From Plantactinospora mayteni (GTDB lineage Bacteria; Actinomycetota; Actinomycetes; Mycobacteriales; Micromonosporaceae), in assembly GCF_016862935.1 (NCBI RefSeq), contig NZ_BONX01000017.1, forward strand, positions 1 to 50,918: a stretch of 50,918 nucleotides of DNA. The letters are read 5' to 3'. The position numbers and the translations under genes are program-made. This document shows positions 1-8,591 of this stretch, in pieces; position 1 is the stretch's first letter, and the number at the start of each line of letters is the position of its first letter. The notes under the pieces are model-generated. The model was not told where the DNA came from, did no database searches, and saw nothing but the letters and a program-made list of their open reading frames with translations.

Positions 1-1
1 G

Positions 2-337
2 GACCCGGGATCGGCATCGGCATCGGCATCGGTCGGCAGGGTCAATCCGGTCGGCACGGTCAACATTGTCGCGCTGTTGCCGGAGCGCCTCGGCGACGCT
101 GCCCTGGTCAACGCCGTCGCGACGATCACCGAGGCGAAGGCGCAGGCGTTGCGCGAGCTGGGCCTGCCGGGCACCGGTACCGCCACCGACGCGGTGACCG
201 TGCTCTGCCCGCCGGACGGCCCTGCCGCCCCCTACGGCGGCCCACGGTCGCGCTGGGGTGCCCCGCTGGCCCGCGCTGCCCGCCGGGCGGTACGTGCCGG
301 CGGTGCCCGGCCGACCGTCCCCTGGTCGCAGCGGTGA
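2..337 (+). CDS. cbiZ: Adenosylcobinamide amidohydrolase, CbiZ family (3' part only)
   Basis: The gene enters from outside the window; only the C-terminal 111 residues are visible, open from base 2. CbiZ removes the aminopropanol side chain from adenosylcobinamide during cobamide salvage, giving adenosylcobyric acid. Recognition rests on family-like blocks: NIVALLPERL, then DAALVNAVATITEAKAQAL, the small-residue segment GTATDAVTVLCP and the near-terminal GGPRSRWG followed by an Ala/Arg-rich helix. A hexamer repeat (gcatcg, four copies near base 11-34) encodes an Ala-Ser linker just upstream of NIVALL and looks like a local expansion. Neighbouring cobalamin genes, if any, lie outside the window. 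The family call is from motif recognition only. Confidence 0.82.
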   Translation, partial: DPGSASASASVGRVNPVGTVNIVALLPERLGDAALVNAVATITEAKAQALRELGLPGTGTATDAVTVLCPPDGPAAPYGGPRSRWGAPLARAARRAVRAGGARPTVPWSQR

Positions 338-358
338 ACGCCGCCGTGCCACCTGCCA

Positions 359-421
359 CCGGAACCGGACCCCGTGCTGCCGGAACCGGACCCTGCGCTG
401 TCGAAGCCGGACCCCGTGCTG
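359..421. repeat. 21-bp tandem repeat, three copies
   Basis: Three consecutive 21-base units start at 359, 380 and 401 (core ccggaaccggaccccgtgctg). A partial fourth follows. Units 1 and 2 differ at two positions; unit 3 is more diverged. The repeat lies in the 253-base gap between cbiZ and the lipoprotein gene, where I see no gene. Confidence 0.8.
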
Positions 422-521
422 CCGGAAGCGGAGGTCGAGGCGGTGGTCGGCCGGAGGTCGACATGCCGGACGGGACCCGGTGCTGACCGCAACGGCCGTT
501 CGCCGGGTGGGGCTGCGACGG

Positions 522-527
522 TAGCTT
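522..527 (+). promoter_or_regulatory. Possible -10 box (TAGCTT) for the lipoprotein gene
   Basis: A TANNNT hexamer lies 63 bases before the chosen ATG at 591 and 12 bases before an in-frame ATG at 540. No good -35 is visible. If it is used, transcription would begin near 534. Confidence 0.3.
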
Positions 528-590
528 GCGTGGGCCATCATGACTCACGTCGATCTGGTTGACACGGCGGCGGTACGGGGGAGCGATTCG

Positions 591-1676
591 ATGCGACGAC
601 TCGGCGGCATCCTGCTGATACTCGCGTTGAGCGGCGGGACGGTCGGCTGTGGCGGTGCCGACGAACCCGAACTGCTTCCGGTCCCCGACACCTTCGTCGT
701 CGAGGGCACGTCCCGGCTGTCGGATCCGTTCGGCGACCTGGAACTCAATTCGTGGGAGTTTCCCGAGGACGCCGTACTCGTCGGCGCGGAGTACGAGGTG
801 GCGCTGAGTCGTTACGGGGTGGCGACCAAGCTGACCGAGGAGGCGGTCCGGGAACTGCACCTGCGGGGCCAGGCGCAGGCTCCGCCCTGGCTGGCCGGTG
901 CGGGCCGGGAGTTCCTGATGGTCCACCTGACCGAGCCCGAGCAGCCCAAGCGTCGTCTCTCCAACCGGTTTCCGAAGGCGGCCGTGCTGGTGGACGGCGA
1001 GGCCCGGGAACTCGGCGAGACGGCGCTGCTGCCGAACAGCGTCGTCGTCGTGTCGGTACCGGGAGGGGCGGACGCCACCCTCGCCGTCACCGAGGGCGGG
1101 CAGACCCAGTCGATCAGCATGCGTACCGGAAAACTTGTCGGACCGTCGCCGGAGCCGGTGGCGCCGAGGACGTCCGCGCCCCCGACGGACGACCGGGCGG
1201 TCGCCTCGGGTTCGGCCCGGCTGGCCGACTACATCGCCGTCCCCCGCCGCGACCCGGGCCTCGGTTGGGACGCCCTGGTCGACGTCGATGTCGATGTCGA
1301 ACTGCGCCGGTACGACGAGAAGCGGGGCGCGGCCCCGGACGGCACCCTCTGGGCGCAGGTCAGCGTGAAGCTGAACGCCAACCCGACCCGGGTCAGGTTC
1401 AAGATCGATCTGTCGCGGAGCCTGACCATCCGGACCGCCGCCGGGCAGGTCCTCCGGGTCCCGGCCGGTACGACGATGTCGGTGCCCAACTACCAGGCGC
1501 CGGGTTCGACGCTGACGGTGCCGATCACCTGGTCCGAGTCGTTCGAGGTGCCGGCGAAGACGCGGAAGCTGTCGGTGACCTACCGCACCCGGGCCACCGT
1601 CACCGCGGAGGACGGCAGCAAGGCGGGGTTCGAGCGGCGCGACACCCGCAACACCGGCACCATCACCCTGAAGTGA
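591..1676 (+). CDS. Putative secreted lipoprotein, unknown function
   Basis: A 361-residue protein. I start it at ATG 591 because a gggggag ribosome-binding site lies 8 bases upstream and the product then opens directly with a signal peptide (MRRLGGILLILAL) ending in a Cys at about residue 21. The lipobox is unusual (TVGC, not the common L-A-G-C), so lipidation is an inference. An in-frame ATG at 540 would add 17 residues ahead of the signal peptide. The mature part is rich in beta-strand-like stretches. A Pro/Ser/Thr linker near residues 185-200 separates two halves, and the C-terminal half carries a repeated Asp-Val run (DVDVDVEL). I recognise no family and see no enzyme motif. It may be a surface binding or structural protein. 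Confidence 0.72.
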   Translation: MRRLGGILLILALSGGTVGCGGADEPELLPVPDTFVVEGTSRLSDPFGDLELNSWEFPEDAVLVGAEYEVALSRYGVATKLTEEAVRELHLRGQAQAPPWLAGAGREFLMVHLTEPEQPKRRLSNRFPKAAVLVDGEARELGETALLPNSVVVVSVPGGADATLAVTEGGQTQSISMRTGKLVGPSPEPVAPRTSAPPTDDRAVASGSARLADYIAVPRRDPGLGWDALVDVDVDVELRRYDEKRGAAPDGTLWAQVSVKLNANPTRVRFKIDLSRSLTIRTAAGQVLRVPAGTTMSVPNYQAPGSTLTVPITWSESFEVPAKTRKLSVTYRTRATVTAEDGSKAGFERRDTRNTGTITLK

Positions 1677-1812
1677 CGGCTCCGGTGTAGTCGACGGAAC
1701 GCGCTGGTCGCGGACCCTCCGGGCCCGCCCCGGTGCCGACCCGTCCGGCGGCCAAACAGGCGGCGAGGCAACATCGGCCGGTTGGGCGGTCGCCCCGGAT
1801 GCCCGATCCCGG

Positions 1813-1818
1813 TACTGT
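1813..1818 (+). promoter_or_regulatory. -10 box TACTGT before the capA-like gene
   Basis: The hexamer ends 9 bases before ATG 1828. Initiation about 7-9 bases downstream would place the transcript start at or just before the ATG, giving a leaderless or very short leader. Confidence 0.5.
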
Positions 1819-1827
1819 CACCCAGCG

Positions 1828-3027
1828 ATGTACGACACCAACCCGCCGACCACACCCAGGTCCCGCCGGGCACCCCGCAGTGCCGGCCGGACCGCCCTTG
1901 TCGTCACCGCGGTCCTCGCCGTGCTTCTCGGTACGGGCGTGGCCGGAGTGGCGGCCTTCAACATGCTCGGCGACGACCCGGCCGGGCCGCAGACCGCGCC
2001 GAGCGCCGCCGGCTCCGCCTCCGCCGACCCGTCCCCGACCGGCGAGCCGGAACCGAAGGTCATCTCCCTGTCCGCCACCGGCGACATCGTGATGGGCAAC
2101 GCCCCGGGGCGGTTGCCGGCCAACGGTGGCAAGGGCTTCTTCAACTCGGTCAAGAAGGCGCTCGCCGCCGACCTGGTGATGGGCAACCTGGAAGAGCCGC
2201 TGACCGACGACACCGGCACCTCCAAGTGCGGCGCCAACTCCACCCGCTGCCACCAGTTCCGGGCCCCGCCGTCGTACGCGGCGCATCTCAAGGAGGCCGG
2301 CTTCGAGCTGCTGAACCAGGCCAACAACCACGGGTACGACTACGGCAAGGCCGGCTACGAGAACACCCAGGAGGCGCTGGAGAAGTACGACCTCCAGCAC
2401 ACCGGCGCGCCCAACCAGATCACCGTGGTCGACGTCGAGGGCGTCAAGGTGGCAGTCGCCGGCTTCTCGTCGTACGTCTGGTCCAACAGCCTGGTCGACA
2501 TCAGCTCGGCGAAGAAGGTGATCCAGAAGGCCGCCACCATGGCGGACCTGGTCGTCGTGCAGGTGCACATGGGCGGTGAGGGCTCGGAGAAGACCCGGGT
2601 CCGGCCGGGTACCGAGATGTTCCTGGGCGAGAACCGGGGCGACCCGATCAAGTTCTCGCACTCGATGATCGACGCCGGTGCCGATCTGGTGGTCGGGCAC
2701 GGGCCGCACGTGATGCGGGCGCTGGAGTTCTACAAGGGGCGACTGATCGCGTACAGCCTCGGCAACTTCGCCGGTGGCGAGGGGACGCTCAGCAACAACG
2801 GCCGGCTCGGCTGGGGAGCCGTACTCAAGGTCTCTCTGACCGCCGAGGGCGAGTGGTCGGGCGGGCAGCTCATCTCGACGTACATGAACGGCGCGGGTAA
2901 GCCGACGATGGACTCGGAGCGGCGGGCCGCCGGGCTCGTCCAGGACCTCTGCAAGTCCGATTTCCCGAAGACCGGCGCCCGGGTGGCCGCGGACGGCAAG
3001 ATCACCCCACCGGCCGCCGCGAGCTGA
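1828..3027 (+). CDS. CapA family protein (membrane-anchored metallophosphatase fold)
   Basis: A 399-residue protein with a short cytoplasmic tail, one membrane segment at about residues 22-46, an Ala/Pro linker, then a CapA/PGA_cap domain. Family-like elements are SATGDIVMGN near residue 79, NLEEPLTD, NQANNHGYDYG, then VQVHMGGEGS, VVGHGPHVM and YSLGNFAGG, which together match the metal-binding blocks of this calcineurin-like family. CapA proteins take part in poly-gamma-glutamate or capsule handling, but most actinobacterial members have no assigned substrate, and no partner capsule gene is here. The final codons and stop (gcgagctga) coincide with the first unit of a GAGCTGA repeat, so the last few residues are repeat-derived. 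Confidence 0.85.
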   Translation: MYDTNPPTTPRSRRAPRSAGRTALVVTAVLAVLLGTGVAGVAAFNMLGDDPAGPQTAPSAAGSASADPSPTGEPEPKVISLSATGDIVMGNAPGRLPANGGKGFFNSVKKALAADLVMGNLEEPLTDDTGTSKCGANSTRCHQFRAPPSYAAHLKEAGFELLNQANNHGYDYGKAGYENTQEALEKYDLQHTGAPNQITVVDVEGVKVAVAGFSSYVWSNSLVDISSAKKVIQKAATMADLVVVQVHMGGEGSEKTRVRPGTEMFLGENRGDPIKFSHSMIDAGADLVVGHGPHVMRALEFYKGRLIAYSLGNFAGGEGTLSNNGRLGWGAVLKVSLTAEGEWSGGQLISTYMNGAGKPTMDSERRAAGLVQDLCKSDFPKTGARVAADGKITPPAAAS

Positions 3028-3095
3028 GCCGGCGCCGCCGCGAGCTGACGCGGGGGCGGAGCGAGCTGAGCCGGGCGCCGAACTGGCCACGCCGA
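3021..3095. repeat. GAGCTGA-type imperfect repeats before nth
   Basis: GAGCTGA occurs at 3021, 3042 and 3062 (spacing about 21 bases), followed by two copies of gccgaactggcca. The array overlaps the capA-like stop codon. A related array lies at 5600-5736, on the other side of the nth-tlpA-NUDIX unit. Confidence 0.7.
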
Positions 3096-3252
3096 ACTGG
3101 CCACCCCGGGCGCGCGCAGGCAGTGCGCGGCAGGCAGTGCGCGACAGGCTGGGGCGGGGCTGCGGCGTAACGGGCGGGGCGGGGCGGGGCGGGTGAGCTT
3201 CCCAGGGTTCGGCCGGGTCGGGCTCCCCGGCGTCGATGTCGGCGCCGCGACG

Positions 3253-3258
3253 TAGGCT
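3253..3258 (+). promoter_or_regulatory. -10 box TAGGCT, leaderless spacing, for nth
   Basis: The hexamer ends 7 bases before GTG 3266, predicting that transcription starts at the start codon. No Shine-Dalgarno sequence precedes the GTG, which agrees with a leaderless message. Confidence 0.65.
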
Positions 3259-3265
3259 GGCCGGC

Positions 3266-4126
3266 GTGAGTGCCAGAGACGACTCCGTGGAGACCGGGGT
3301 GGGAGTCGCGCCCGGCGAGGCGACCCGGGCGATCCGGGCGGCGCGGCCGACCCGGCGTACCGTCGAATCCGAGCTCGGCCGCAAGCGGCGGGCCCGGCGG
3401 ATCGGCCGGATGCTGACCGAGACGCACCCCGACGCACACTGCGAGCTCAACCACCAGGGTCCGCTGCAACTGGCGGTGGCGACCATCCTCTCCGCGCAGT
3501 GCACCGACCAGCGGGTCAACGAGGTGACGCCCAAGCTGTTCGCCCGCTATCCGACGGCGGCCGACTACGCCGGGGCGGACCGGGCCGAGCTGGAGGAGAT
3601 GATCCGGCCCACCGGCTTCTTCCGGAACAAGACCAACTCCTTGATCAACCTCGGCCAGCAACTCGTCGAGCGGTACGACGGCCAGGTGCCCCGCCGGATG
3701 GCCGACCTGGTGACCCTGCCCGGGATCGGCCGCAAGACCGCCAACGTCATCCTCGGCAACGCCTTCGGAGTGCCCGGGATAACCGTCGACACCCACTTCG
3801 ACCGGCTGGTGCACCGGTGGGAGCTGACCACCGAGACCGACCCGGTCAAGATCGAGCACGCCGTCGGGGCACTCTTCGAGCGGCGCGACTGGACGATGCT
3901 CTCGCATCGGGTGATCTTCCACGGCCGGCGGGTCTGTCACGCCCGCAAGCCCGCCTGCGGCGCCTGTACCCTGGCCCGGCTCTGCCCCTCCTACGGCATC
4001 GGCCCGACCGACCCGGCCGCCGCCGCGAAACTGCTCAAGGGCCCCCGGGCCCGCGAGCTGGCGGTGCAGGCCGGGGTCGATCCCGACCTGGTGCCGGCGA
4101 CCGCCGCCGTCGGCGACACCCCGTGA
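3266..4126 (+). CDS. nth: Endonuclease III (DNA glycosylase/AP lyase)
   Basis: A 286-residue base-excision repair enzyme that removes oxidised pyrimidines and cleaves at the abasic site. It shows [12 protein letters not shown] near the start of the catalytic domain, the helix-hairpin-helix LPGIGRKTA containing the catalytic Lys, the catalytic Asp in VDTHFDR, and an iron-sulfur cluster loop with spacing C-x6-C-x2-C-x5-C ([17 protein letters not shown]). GTG 3266 is chosen over an in-frame ATG at 3236 because a TAGGCT box sits at leaderless distance. The N-terminus is about 40 residues longer than in E. coli Nth and is Arg-rich. The stop overlaps the next gene (GTGA), and the order nth-tlpA-NUDIX-marP matches Mycobacterium. 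Confidence 0.96.
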   Translation: MSARDDSVETGVGVAPGEATRAIRAARPTRRTVESELGRKRRARRIGRMLTETHPDAHCELNHQGPLQLAVATILSAQCTDQRVNEVTPKLFARYPTAADYAGADRAELEEMIRPTGFFRNKTNSLINLGQQLVERYDGQVPRRMADLVTLPGIGRKTANVILGNAFGVPGITVDTHFDRLVHRWELTTETDPVKIEHAVGALFERRDWTMLSHRVIFHGRRVCHARKPACGACTLARLCPSYGIGPTDPAAAAKLLKGPRARELAVQAGVDPDLVPATAAVGDTP

Positions 4127-4866
4127 AGCGGCTGGCACTCGGCGGGCCGCTGCTGGCGCTGGTGTTGCTCGGCACCGCCTGTACCGGGCCGGACGCGGAG
4201 CAGCAGGCCGACCCGGCACCGGGTGGCGAGAACGCCACGACGGCCGCCTTCGCCGACTGCGCCGCCCTGACCACCCCGCTCGCCGCACCCACCAGCACCC
4301 CGCCCGGCTCGACCACGAGCACCCCGGCCGGTTCGACCGCCAGCACCCCGGCCGGCTCGACCGGCACGCCCACGAAGACTCCGGCCGGTTCGACCGGCAC
4401 GCCCACCAGCGTGCCGGCGGGCTCGGCGCCGGGGTCGGGACGGTCGTTGCCGGCGCTGAGTCTGCCCTGCTTCGTCGGGACCGGCGAGGTCGCCGTCGGC
4501 GAGTTGCGCGGGCCGGCCGTGCTCAACCTGTGGGCGTCGTGGTGCGCGCCCTGCCGCAAGGAGCTGCCCGCCTTCCAGCGGCTCGCCGAGCGGGCCGGCG
4601 ACCGGCTCCGGGTGGTCGGGGTGAACAGCGGCGACGCCCGGTCCGCCGCCCAGTCGATCGGCGAGGACTACGGGCTGGAGTTTCCCAGCCTCTACGACCG
4701 CGACAAGAAGCTGCTGACCGGGCTGGGTGGCCGGGCCGTACTGCCGGTCACGCTCTTCGTGGACGCCGAGGGGCGGATCCGGCACCGGGACGAGACCGGT
4801 GCCCTCGACGACGCCGAGCTGGCCACGCTGACCCAGCGGCATCTGGGGGTGGCGGTGCCGTCGTGA
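4123..4866 (+). CDS. TlpA-like thioredoxin-fold lipoprotein
   Basis: A 247-residue exported thiol-disulfide protein. Signal peptide residues 1-20 end in a lipobox-like LGTAC. A low-complexity Thr/Pro/Ser linker follows (about residues 55-105), built from degenerate TPAGST units. Then comes a thioredoxin fold with active site WCAPC (Cys141 and Cys144), VVGVNSGDA and the cis-Pro strand [12 protein letters not shown]. TlpA/ResE-type proteins reduce or oxidise extracytoplasmic cysteines; the substrate is unknown here. GTG 4123 overlaps the nth stop by 4 bases, so the two are probably translationally coupled. The last codons overlap the NUDIX gene in the same way. Confidence 0.9.
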   Translation: MKRLALGGPLLALVLLGTACTGPDAEQQADPAPGGENATTAAFADCAALTTPLAAPTSTPPGSTTSTPAGSTASTPAGSTGTPTKTPAGSTGTPTSVPAGSAPGSGRSLPALSLPCFVGTGEVAVGELRGPAVLNLWASWCAPCRKELPAFQRLAERAGDRLRVVGVNSGDARSAAQSIGEDYGLEFPSLYDRDKKLLTGLGGRAVLPVTLFVDAEGRIRHRDETGALDDAELATLTQRHLGVAVPS

Positions 4867-5579
4867 CCGAGCCCGAACTTCCGGCGTGGTGCGAGCCGCT
4901 GCTCACCCGGGTCCGGTCGGCCCGTACCGAGGACTTCACCCGGGTACGCACCCCGGTCGACGGCGGGCGGGCCAGTGCCGTACTGGTGCTCCTCGGCGAG
5001 CAGCCGGAGCACGGGCTCGACGTGCTGATCCTGCAACGGGCCGCGACCCTGCGTACCCATGCCGGGCAGCCGGCCTTTCCCGGCGGGGCATGTGACCCGG
5101 ACGACGAGGACGCGTCGGCGACCGCCCTGCGGGAGGCGCACGAGGAGGTCGGCCTCGACCCGACCAGCGTCACCGTGCTGGCCCAGCTTCCCCGGCTCTG
5201 GATTCCGGTCAGCGACTTCGTGGTCACCCCGGTACTCGCCTGGTGGCACCGGCCGCACCCGGTGCACTCCCGCGAGCCGGCCGAGGTGGCGCACGTCGCC
5301 CGGCTGCCGATCACCGAACTCGTCGATCCGGCCAACCGGGTCCGGGTACGCCATCCCAGCGGCTGGATCGGCCCGGCCTTCCAGTCCCGGGGCATGCTGG
5401 TCTGGGGCTTCACCGCCGGGGTGCTCGCCGCACTGCTGGAGATGGCCGGCTGGGCGCGGCCCTGGCCGCAGGACCGGATCCTCGACCTGCCGCCGACGAG
5501 CCCGCCACCGAGCCCCGCGCCCGGCACCGAGCAGCCCGACGAGGCGGACGAACTGACCGGCCCGGCGACACCCTCCTGA
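4863..5579 (+). CDS. NUDIX hydrolase, CoA pyrophosphatase-like
   Basis: A 238-residue protein, probably cytoplasmic. It carries the CoA-pyrophosphatase-type lead-in (LQRAATLRTHAGQPAFPGG, about residues 58-76) followed by the NUDIX box residues REAHEEVG. The Gly to first Glu spacing is one residue longer than the classic NUDIX box, as in E. coli NudL. These enzymes split CoA or related dinucleotides. The Pro/Asp-rich tail after residue 205 is unlikely to be catalytic. It begins with GTG overlapping the upstream stop. The gene position equals that of Rv3672c in M. tuberculosis. The exact substrate is an inference from family. Confidence 0.9.
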   Translation: MTEPELPAWCEPLLTRVRSARTEDFTRVRTPVDGGRASAVLVLLGEQPEHGLDVLILQRAATLRTHAGQPAFPGGACDPDDEDASATALREAHEEVGLDPTSVTVLAQLPRLWIPVSDFVVTPVLAWWHRPHPVHSREPAEVAHVARLPITELVDPANRVRVRHPSGWIGPAFQSRGMLVWGFTAGVLAALLEMAGWARPWPQDRILDLPPTSPPPSPAPGTEQPDEADELTGPATPS

Positions 5580-5878
5580 CCCGACCGCCCCGCCCCGCCG
5601 AGCTGAGCCGGGCGGCCTGCCGAGCTGAACCGACCGACCGGCCGCCCTGCCGAGCTGACCCGACCGGCGGGCCTGCCGAGCTGAGGCGGCGTCCGGCCTG
5701 CCGAACTGAGCCCGGCCGTCCGGCGCGCTGAGCTGAGGCGTCCGCCCTGGTCGACGGGGTGGTGCACAGCTCGGGAGCGGGTGGTGCGGGAAGTTCGCGG
5801 CGGGTGGTGTGGAAACTGATTCGGCGTCAAGCGCCGGTGGCCCAGGCCATTCCCAGTTCTCCCCCGTACCCTTAACGG
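5580..5878. repeat. GAGCTGA-type imperfect tandem repeats in the NUDIX-marP gap
   Basis: This 299-base gap holds no convincing gene. GAGCTGA recurs at 5600, 5622, 5652, 5678 and 5730, with GAACTGA at 5703; spacing is 22-30 bases and most copies are preceded by cctgcc. The rest contains the marP promoter. On the minus strand the array is TCAGCTCGGCAGG-like. Confidence 0.75.
5867..5872 (+). promoter_or_regulatory. -10 box TACCCT, leaderless spacing, for marP
   Basis: The hexamer ends exactly 6 bases before GTG 5879. No Shine-Dalgarno sequence is seen. marP therefore probably has its own leaderless transcript despite its operon-like context. Confidence 0.65.
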
Positions 5879-7057
5879 GTGTCGGTGGTGGATGTGGTCC
5901 TGATCCTGCTCATGTTGCTGTTCGCGATCAGCGGCTACCGGCAGGGATTCGTCATCGGTCTGCTCTCCTTCACCGGCTTCTTCGGCGGCGCCCTGATCGG
6001 GTTGCAGGTCGGCCCGCTCCTTGCCGAGCAGTTCACCAGCAACTCGACCCGGGTCGTGGTCGCGCTGGTCTCGATCTTCGGTCTGGCGGTACTCGGCCAG
6101 GCCCTCGCCGGCTGGCTCGGCTCACACCTGCGGCACGCCATCACCAGCCAGGCCGGCCGGACGGCCGACGACGTCGGCGGTGCGCTGGTCTCGCTGTTCG
6201 CCGTACTCCTGGTGGCCTGGCTGGTGGCCGTCCCGCTGGCCTCCTCCTCGCTGCCCTGGCTGGCCAGCGCGGTCCGGAACAGCGCGCTGCTGACCGTGGT
6301 GGACCGGGTGCTGCCGCCGGAGGCGCAGGCGCTGTCCCGGGCGCTGCGGGACACGGTCGACACCAACGGCTTCCCGGACGTGTTCGGCGGGCTGACCCCG
6401 ACCCGGTCCCGGGAGGTGGCCTCGCCCGACCCGGCACTGGCCGGCTCGCAGGTGGTGGTGAACGGTCGACGCTCGGTCGTCAAGGTGCTCGGCAACGCAC
6501 CCAGTTGCTCCCGGCGGATCGAGGGTTCCGGTTTCGTGTACGCCGAGAACCGGGTGATGACCAACGCGCACGTGGTGGCCGGCACCCGGAGTGTCCAGGT
6601 CGAGGTGGCCGGCGAGCGGCACAGTGCCCGAGTCGTCGTCTACGACCCGGACCGCGACCTCGCGGTGCTCTACGTCCCGGAGATGTCCGCCCCGGTGATG
6701 CGGTTCGCCACCGGTGAGGCGGCGATCGAGGACGACGCCATCGTGCTCGGGTTCCCGCTGGACGGGCCCTACAACGCCCAGCCCGCCCGGATCCGCGACG
6801 TCGGCGAGATCGCCGGTCCGGACATCTACGAGTCGGGGCGGGTCAACCGGGAGATCTACACGATCCGGGGTCTGGTCCGGAGCGGCAACTCCGGCGGCCC
6901 GCTGGTGGCCCCGGACGGCCAGGTACTCGGGGTGATCTTCGCGGCGGCGGCCGACGACCCGAACACCGGCTTCGCGGTGACGGCCGACGAGGCCCGCTCC
7001 ACCGCCAGCACCGGGCTGGACCGGACCCGGGTCACCAACACCGGCGCCTGCACCTGA
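5879..7057 (+). CDS. marP: MarP-family membrane serine protease (CvpA domain plus trypsin-like domain)
   Basis: A 392-residue protein with four N-terminal membrane segments of the CvpA (colicin V production) type within about residues 1-130, a short linker and an extracytoplasmic chymotrypsin-fold protease. The catalytic triad is readable: His231 in TNAHVV, Asp260 in DRDLAVL and Ser338 in GNSGGP. These positions lie close to those of mycobacterial MarP, which supports pH homeostasis and oxidative resistance by cleaving cell-wall hydrolases. Two cysteines (in SCSRR and at GACT) could form the disulfide known in that family. The position after the NUDIX gene is conserved. Function in this organism is inferred from the family. 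Confidence 0.95.
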   Translation: MSVVDVVLILLMLLFAISGYRQGFVIGLLSFTGFFGGALIGLQVGPLLAEQFTSNSTRVVVALVSIFGLAVLGQALAGWLGSHLRHAITSQAGRTADDVGGALVSLFAVLLVAWLVAVPLASSSLPWLASAVRNSALLTVVDRVLPPEAQALSRALRDTVDTNGFPDVFGGLTPTRSREVASPDPALAGSQVVVNGRRSVVKVLGNAPSCSRRIEGSGFVYAENRVMTNAHVVAGTRSVQVEVAGERHSARVVVYDPDRDLAVLYVPEMSAPVMRFATGEAAIEDDAIVLGFPLDGPYNAQPARIRDVGEIAGPDIYESGRVNREIYTIRGLVRSGNSGGPLVAPDGQVLGVIFAAAADDPNTGFAVTADEARSTASTGLDRTRVTNTGACT

Positions 7058-7136
7058 CGCCTGCACCCGAGCCTGCACCCGACGCCTGCACCTGATCGGG
7101 GACGGGACCGGGGACCGGGGCCAGGGGACGGGGAAC

Positions 7137-7158
7137 CGGCGGCCTGGAAACGCCGCCG
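7137..7158. terminator. Possible bidirectional hairpin between marP and mycP
   Basis: A 7-bp perfect stem (cggcggc/gccgccg) with an 8-base loop lies between the convergent genes. There is no T-run. Short repeats of cctgcaccyga precede it (about 7046-7094). Confidence 0.4.
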
Positions 7159-7174
7159 CCCGCGTGGTGCCGGT

Positions 7175-8476
7175 TCAGGGGTGGTCGCGGTGGAATCGGC
7201 GCCGGACCACCAGCACCGCCCCGGCGACCACCATGAGGAAGAGGATGCCGCCGCCGCTCCAGAGCCCGGGCAGCGGATGGCTGACCTGGTGGCCCGCCGC
7301 CTGCGCGGTCCAGTCGGACGAGCGGCCGGACGCCGCCGTACCCACGGTCTCCGGCCCGTTGGTGGCCGGCGGTGCGGTCGACTCCTGGCCGGGCGCCGAG
7401 CCGAAGCCGGCGACGCCGGGCGGTGCCGCGCCGTCGTCCAGCGGATTGCTCCGTACGCTCGACACCTCGCCGTTCAGCGCGGCGATCGGATCGACGACCC
7501 CGAAGCCGAACCGGTCGTCCCGGCCGGACGGCCCGACGTCCCGAGCGGTGTTGATGAGGCGGTTGACCACGTCACCGGCGGACATCTTCGGCCAGTGTGA
7601 CCTGACCAGGGCCGCCGCCGCGGCCACCAGCGGCGCGGCGAAGCTGGTGCCCTGGACCCGCCAGTAACCGCCGGGCCGGGCGCCGGTGAGGCCGGTGGCC
7701 GGGGCGGAGAGCACGGTCTCCGGGCCGGTGATCGAGCCCGACCAGAGCGCGTCGCTCTCGCGTTCCAGGCCCGCCACCGCGACCACGCCCGGCTCGCGGG
7801 CCGGATACCAGACCCGTTTGCCGGCGGACGATCCCAGGTTGCCGGTGCAGGCGACGACGACCACGTCCCGGGCGGAGGCGTAGTCGAGGGCTGCCGCGAG
7901 CGCGGGGCTCTCCCCGGTACCGCCCAGCGACAGGTTCACCACCTGGGCGCCGTTGTCGACCGCCCACCGTACGCCCTTCGCCACGATCAGCGCGTCGTCG
8001 TAGCGGTTCTCCTCGTCGAGTACCCGGACCGGCAGGATCTTGGCTTTGGGGGCGAGCCCGGCCACCCCTCGGGTGTCGTCGTTGCGGCCGGCGATCAGTG
8101 CGGCGACGGTGGTGCCGTGCCCGACCGGGTCGGTCTGCCCGTTGCCGCTCCCCTCGACCAGGTCGATGCCGGGCAGCACCTGCCCGGCGAGGTCCTCGTG
8201 CGAGGCGTCGACCCCGGAGTCGACCACCGCCACCGTGACGCCCTTGCCGGCGGCGATCTTCCAGACCGCCGTGGAGTTGAACTCGTCCAACTGCCACTGC
8301 TCGTCCCGCACCGAGTCGGCCAGCACGGGCAGGCTGACCGGCGGCGCCGGCACGGCGGCCGTCGCCGGTGCCGGACGCGGACCGAACAGCGCTCCGGCGA
8401 CCCCGGCCGTGGCGAGCAACGCCGCTCCGGCGACTCGGGCGACAGCACGTTCGTGTATATGCGGCAGCCTGGTCAC
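7175..8476 (-). CDS. mycP: Type VII secretion mycosin (subtilisin-like serine protease MycP)
   Basis: A 433-residue membrane-anchored protease. It has an N-terminal signal sequence (about residues 12-42), a subtilase domain and a C-terminal membrane helix (about residues 403-425) followed by a basic tail, the standard mycosin layout. The catalytic residues are Asp86 (VAVVDSGVD), His120 (GHGTT) and a Ser near 279 (GTSFAAP). Mycosins stabilise the ESX membrane complex and process some substrates. GTG 8476 is the only start that keeps a full signal peptide; no strong ribosome-binding site is visible. The gene follows eccC on the same strand after a 175-base gap holding a hairpin and TTTCACCCC repeats, so it is probably transcribed separately. 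Confidence 0.94.
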   Translation of the reverse strand: MTRLPHIHERAVARVAGAALLATAGVAGALFGPRPAPATAAVPAPPVSLPVLADSVRDEQWQLDEFNSTAVWKIAAGKGVTVAVVDSGVDASHEDLAGQVLPGIDLVEGSGNGQTDPVGHGTTVAALIAGRNDDTRGVAGLAPKAKILPVRVLDEENRYDDALIVAKGVRWAVDNGAQVVNLSLGGTGESPALAAALDYASARDVVVVACTGNLGSSAGKRVWYPAREPGVVAVAGLERESDALWSGSITGPETVLSAPATGLTGARPGGYWRVQGTSFAAPLVAAAAALVRSHWPKMSAGDVVNRLINTARDVGPSGRDDRFGFGVVDPIAALNGEVSSVRSNPLDDGAAPPGVAGFGSAPGQESTAPPATNGPETVGTAASGRSSDWTAQAAGHQVSHPLPGLWSGGGILFLMVVAGAVLVVRRRFHRDHP

Positions 8477-8486
8477 AGCATGGTCA

Positions 8487-8551
8487 TTTCACCCCGGGGG
8501 ACACATGATGCACGGAGGTTACCCCGTTTCACCCCTGTCGCGTGGTGAAAC
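8487..8551. promoter_or_regulatory. Operator-like repeats upstream of mycP
   Basis: TTTCACCCC occurs at 8487-8495 and 8527-8535, exactly 40 bases apart. The second copy is the left arm of a perfect palindrome GTTTCACC-N10-GGTGAAAC (8526-8551). The sites lie 10-75 bases before the mycP start codon on its promoter side. Confidence 0.5.
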
Positions 8552-8591
8552 TTTGCAACCGATCCGAGATCCACTGTCCACCGCCCCGAGA

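Noticed and set aside
126-926. Minus-strand frame of 266 codons across cbiZ and the lipoprotein gene
   Set aside because: It overlaps two better-supported plus-strand genes and its translation is repeat-derived and compositionally odd.
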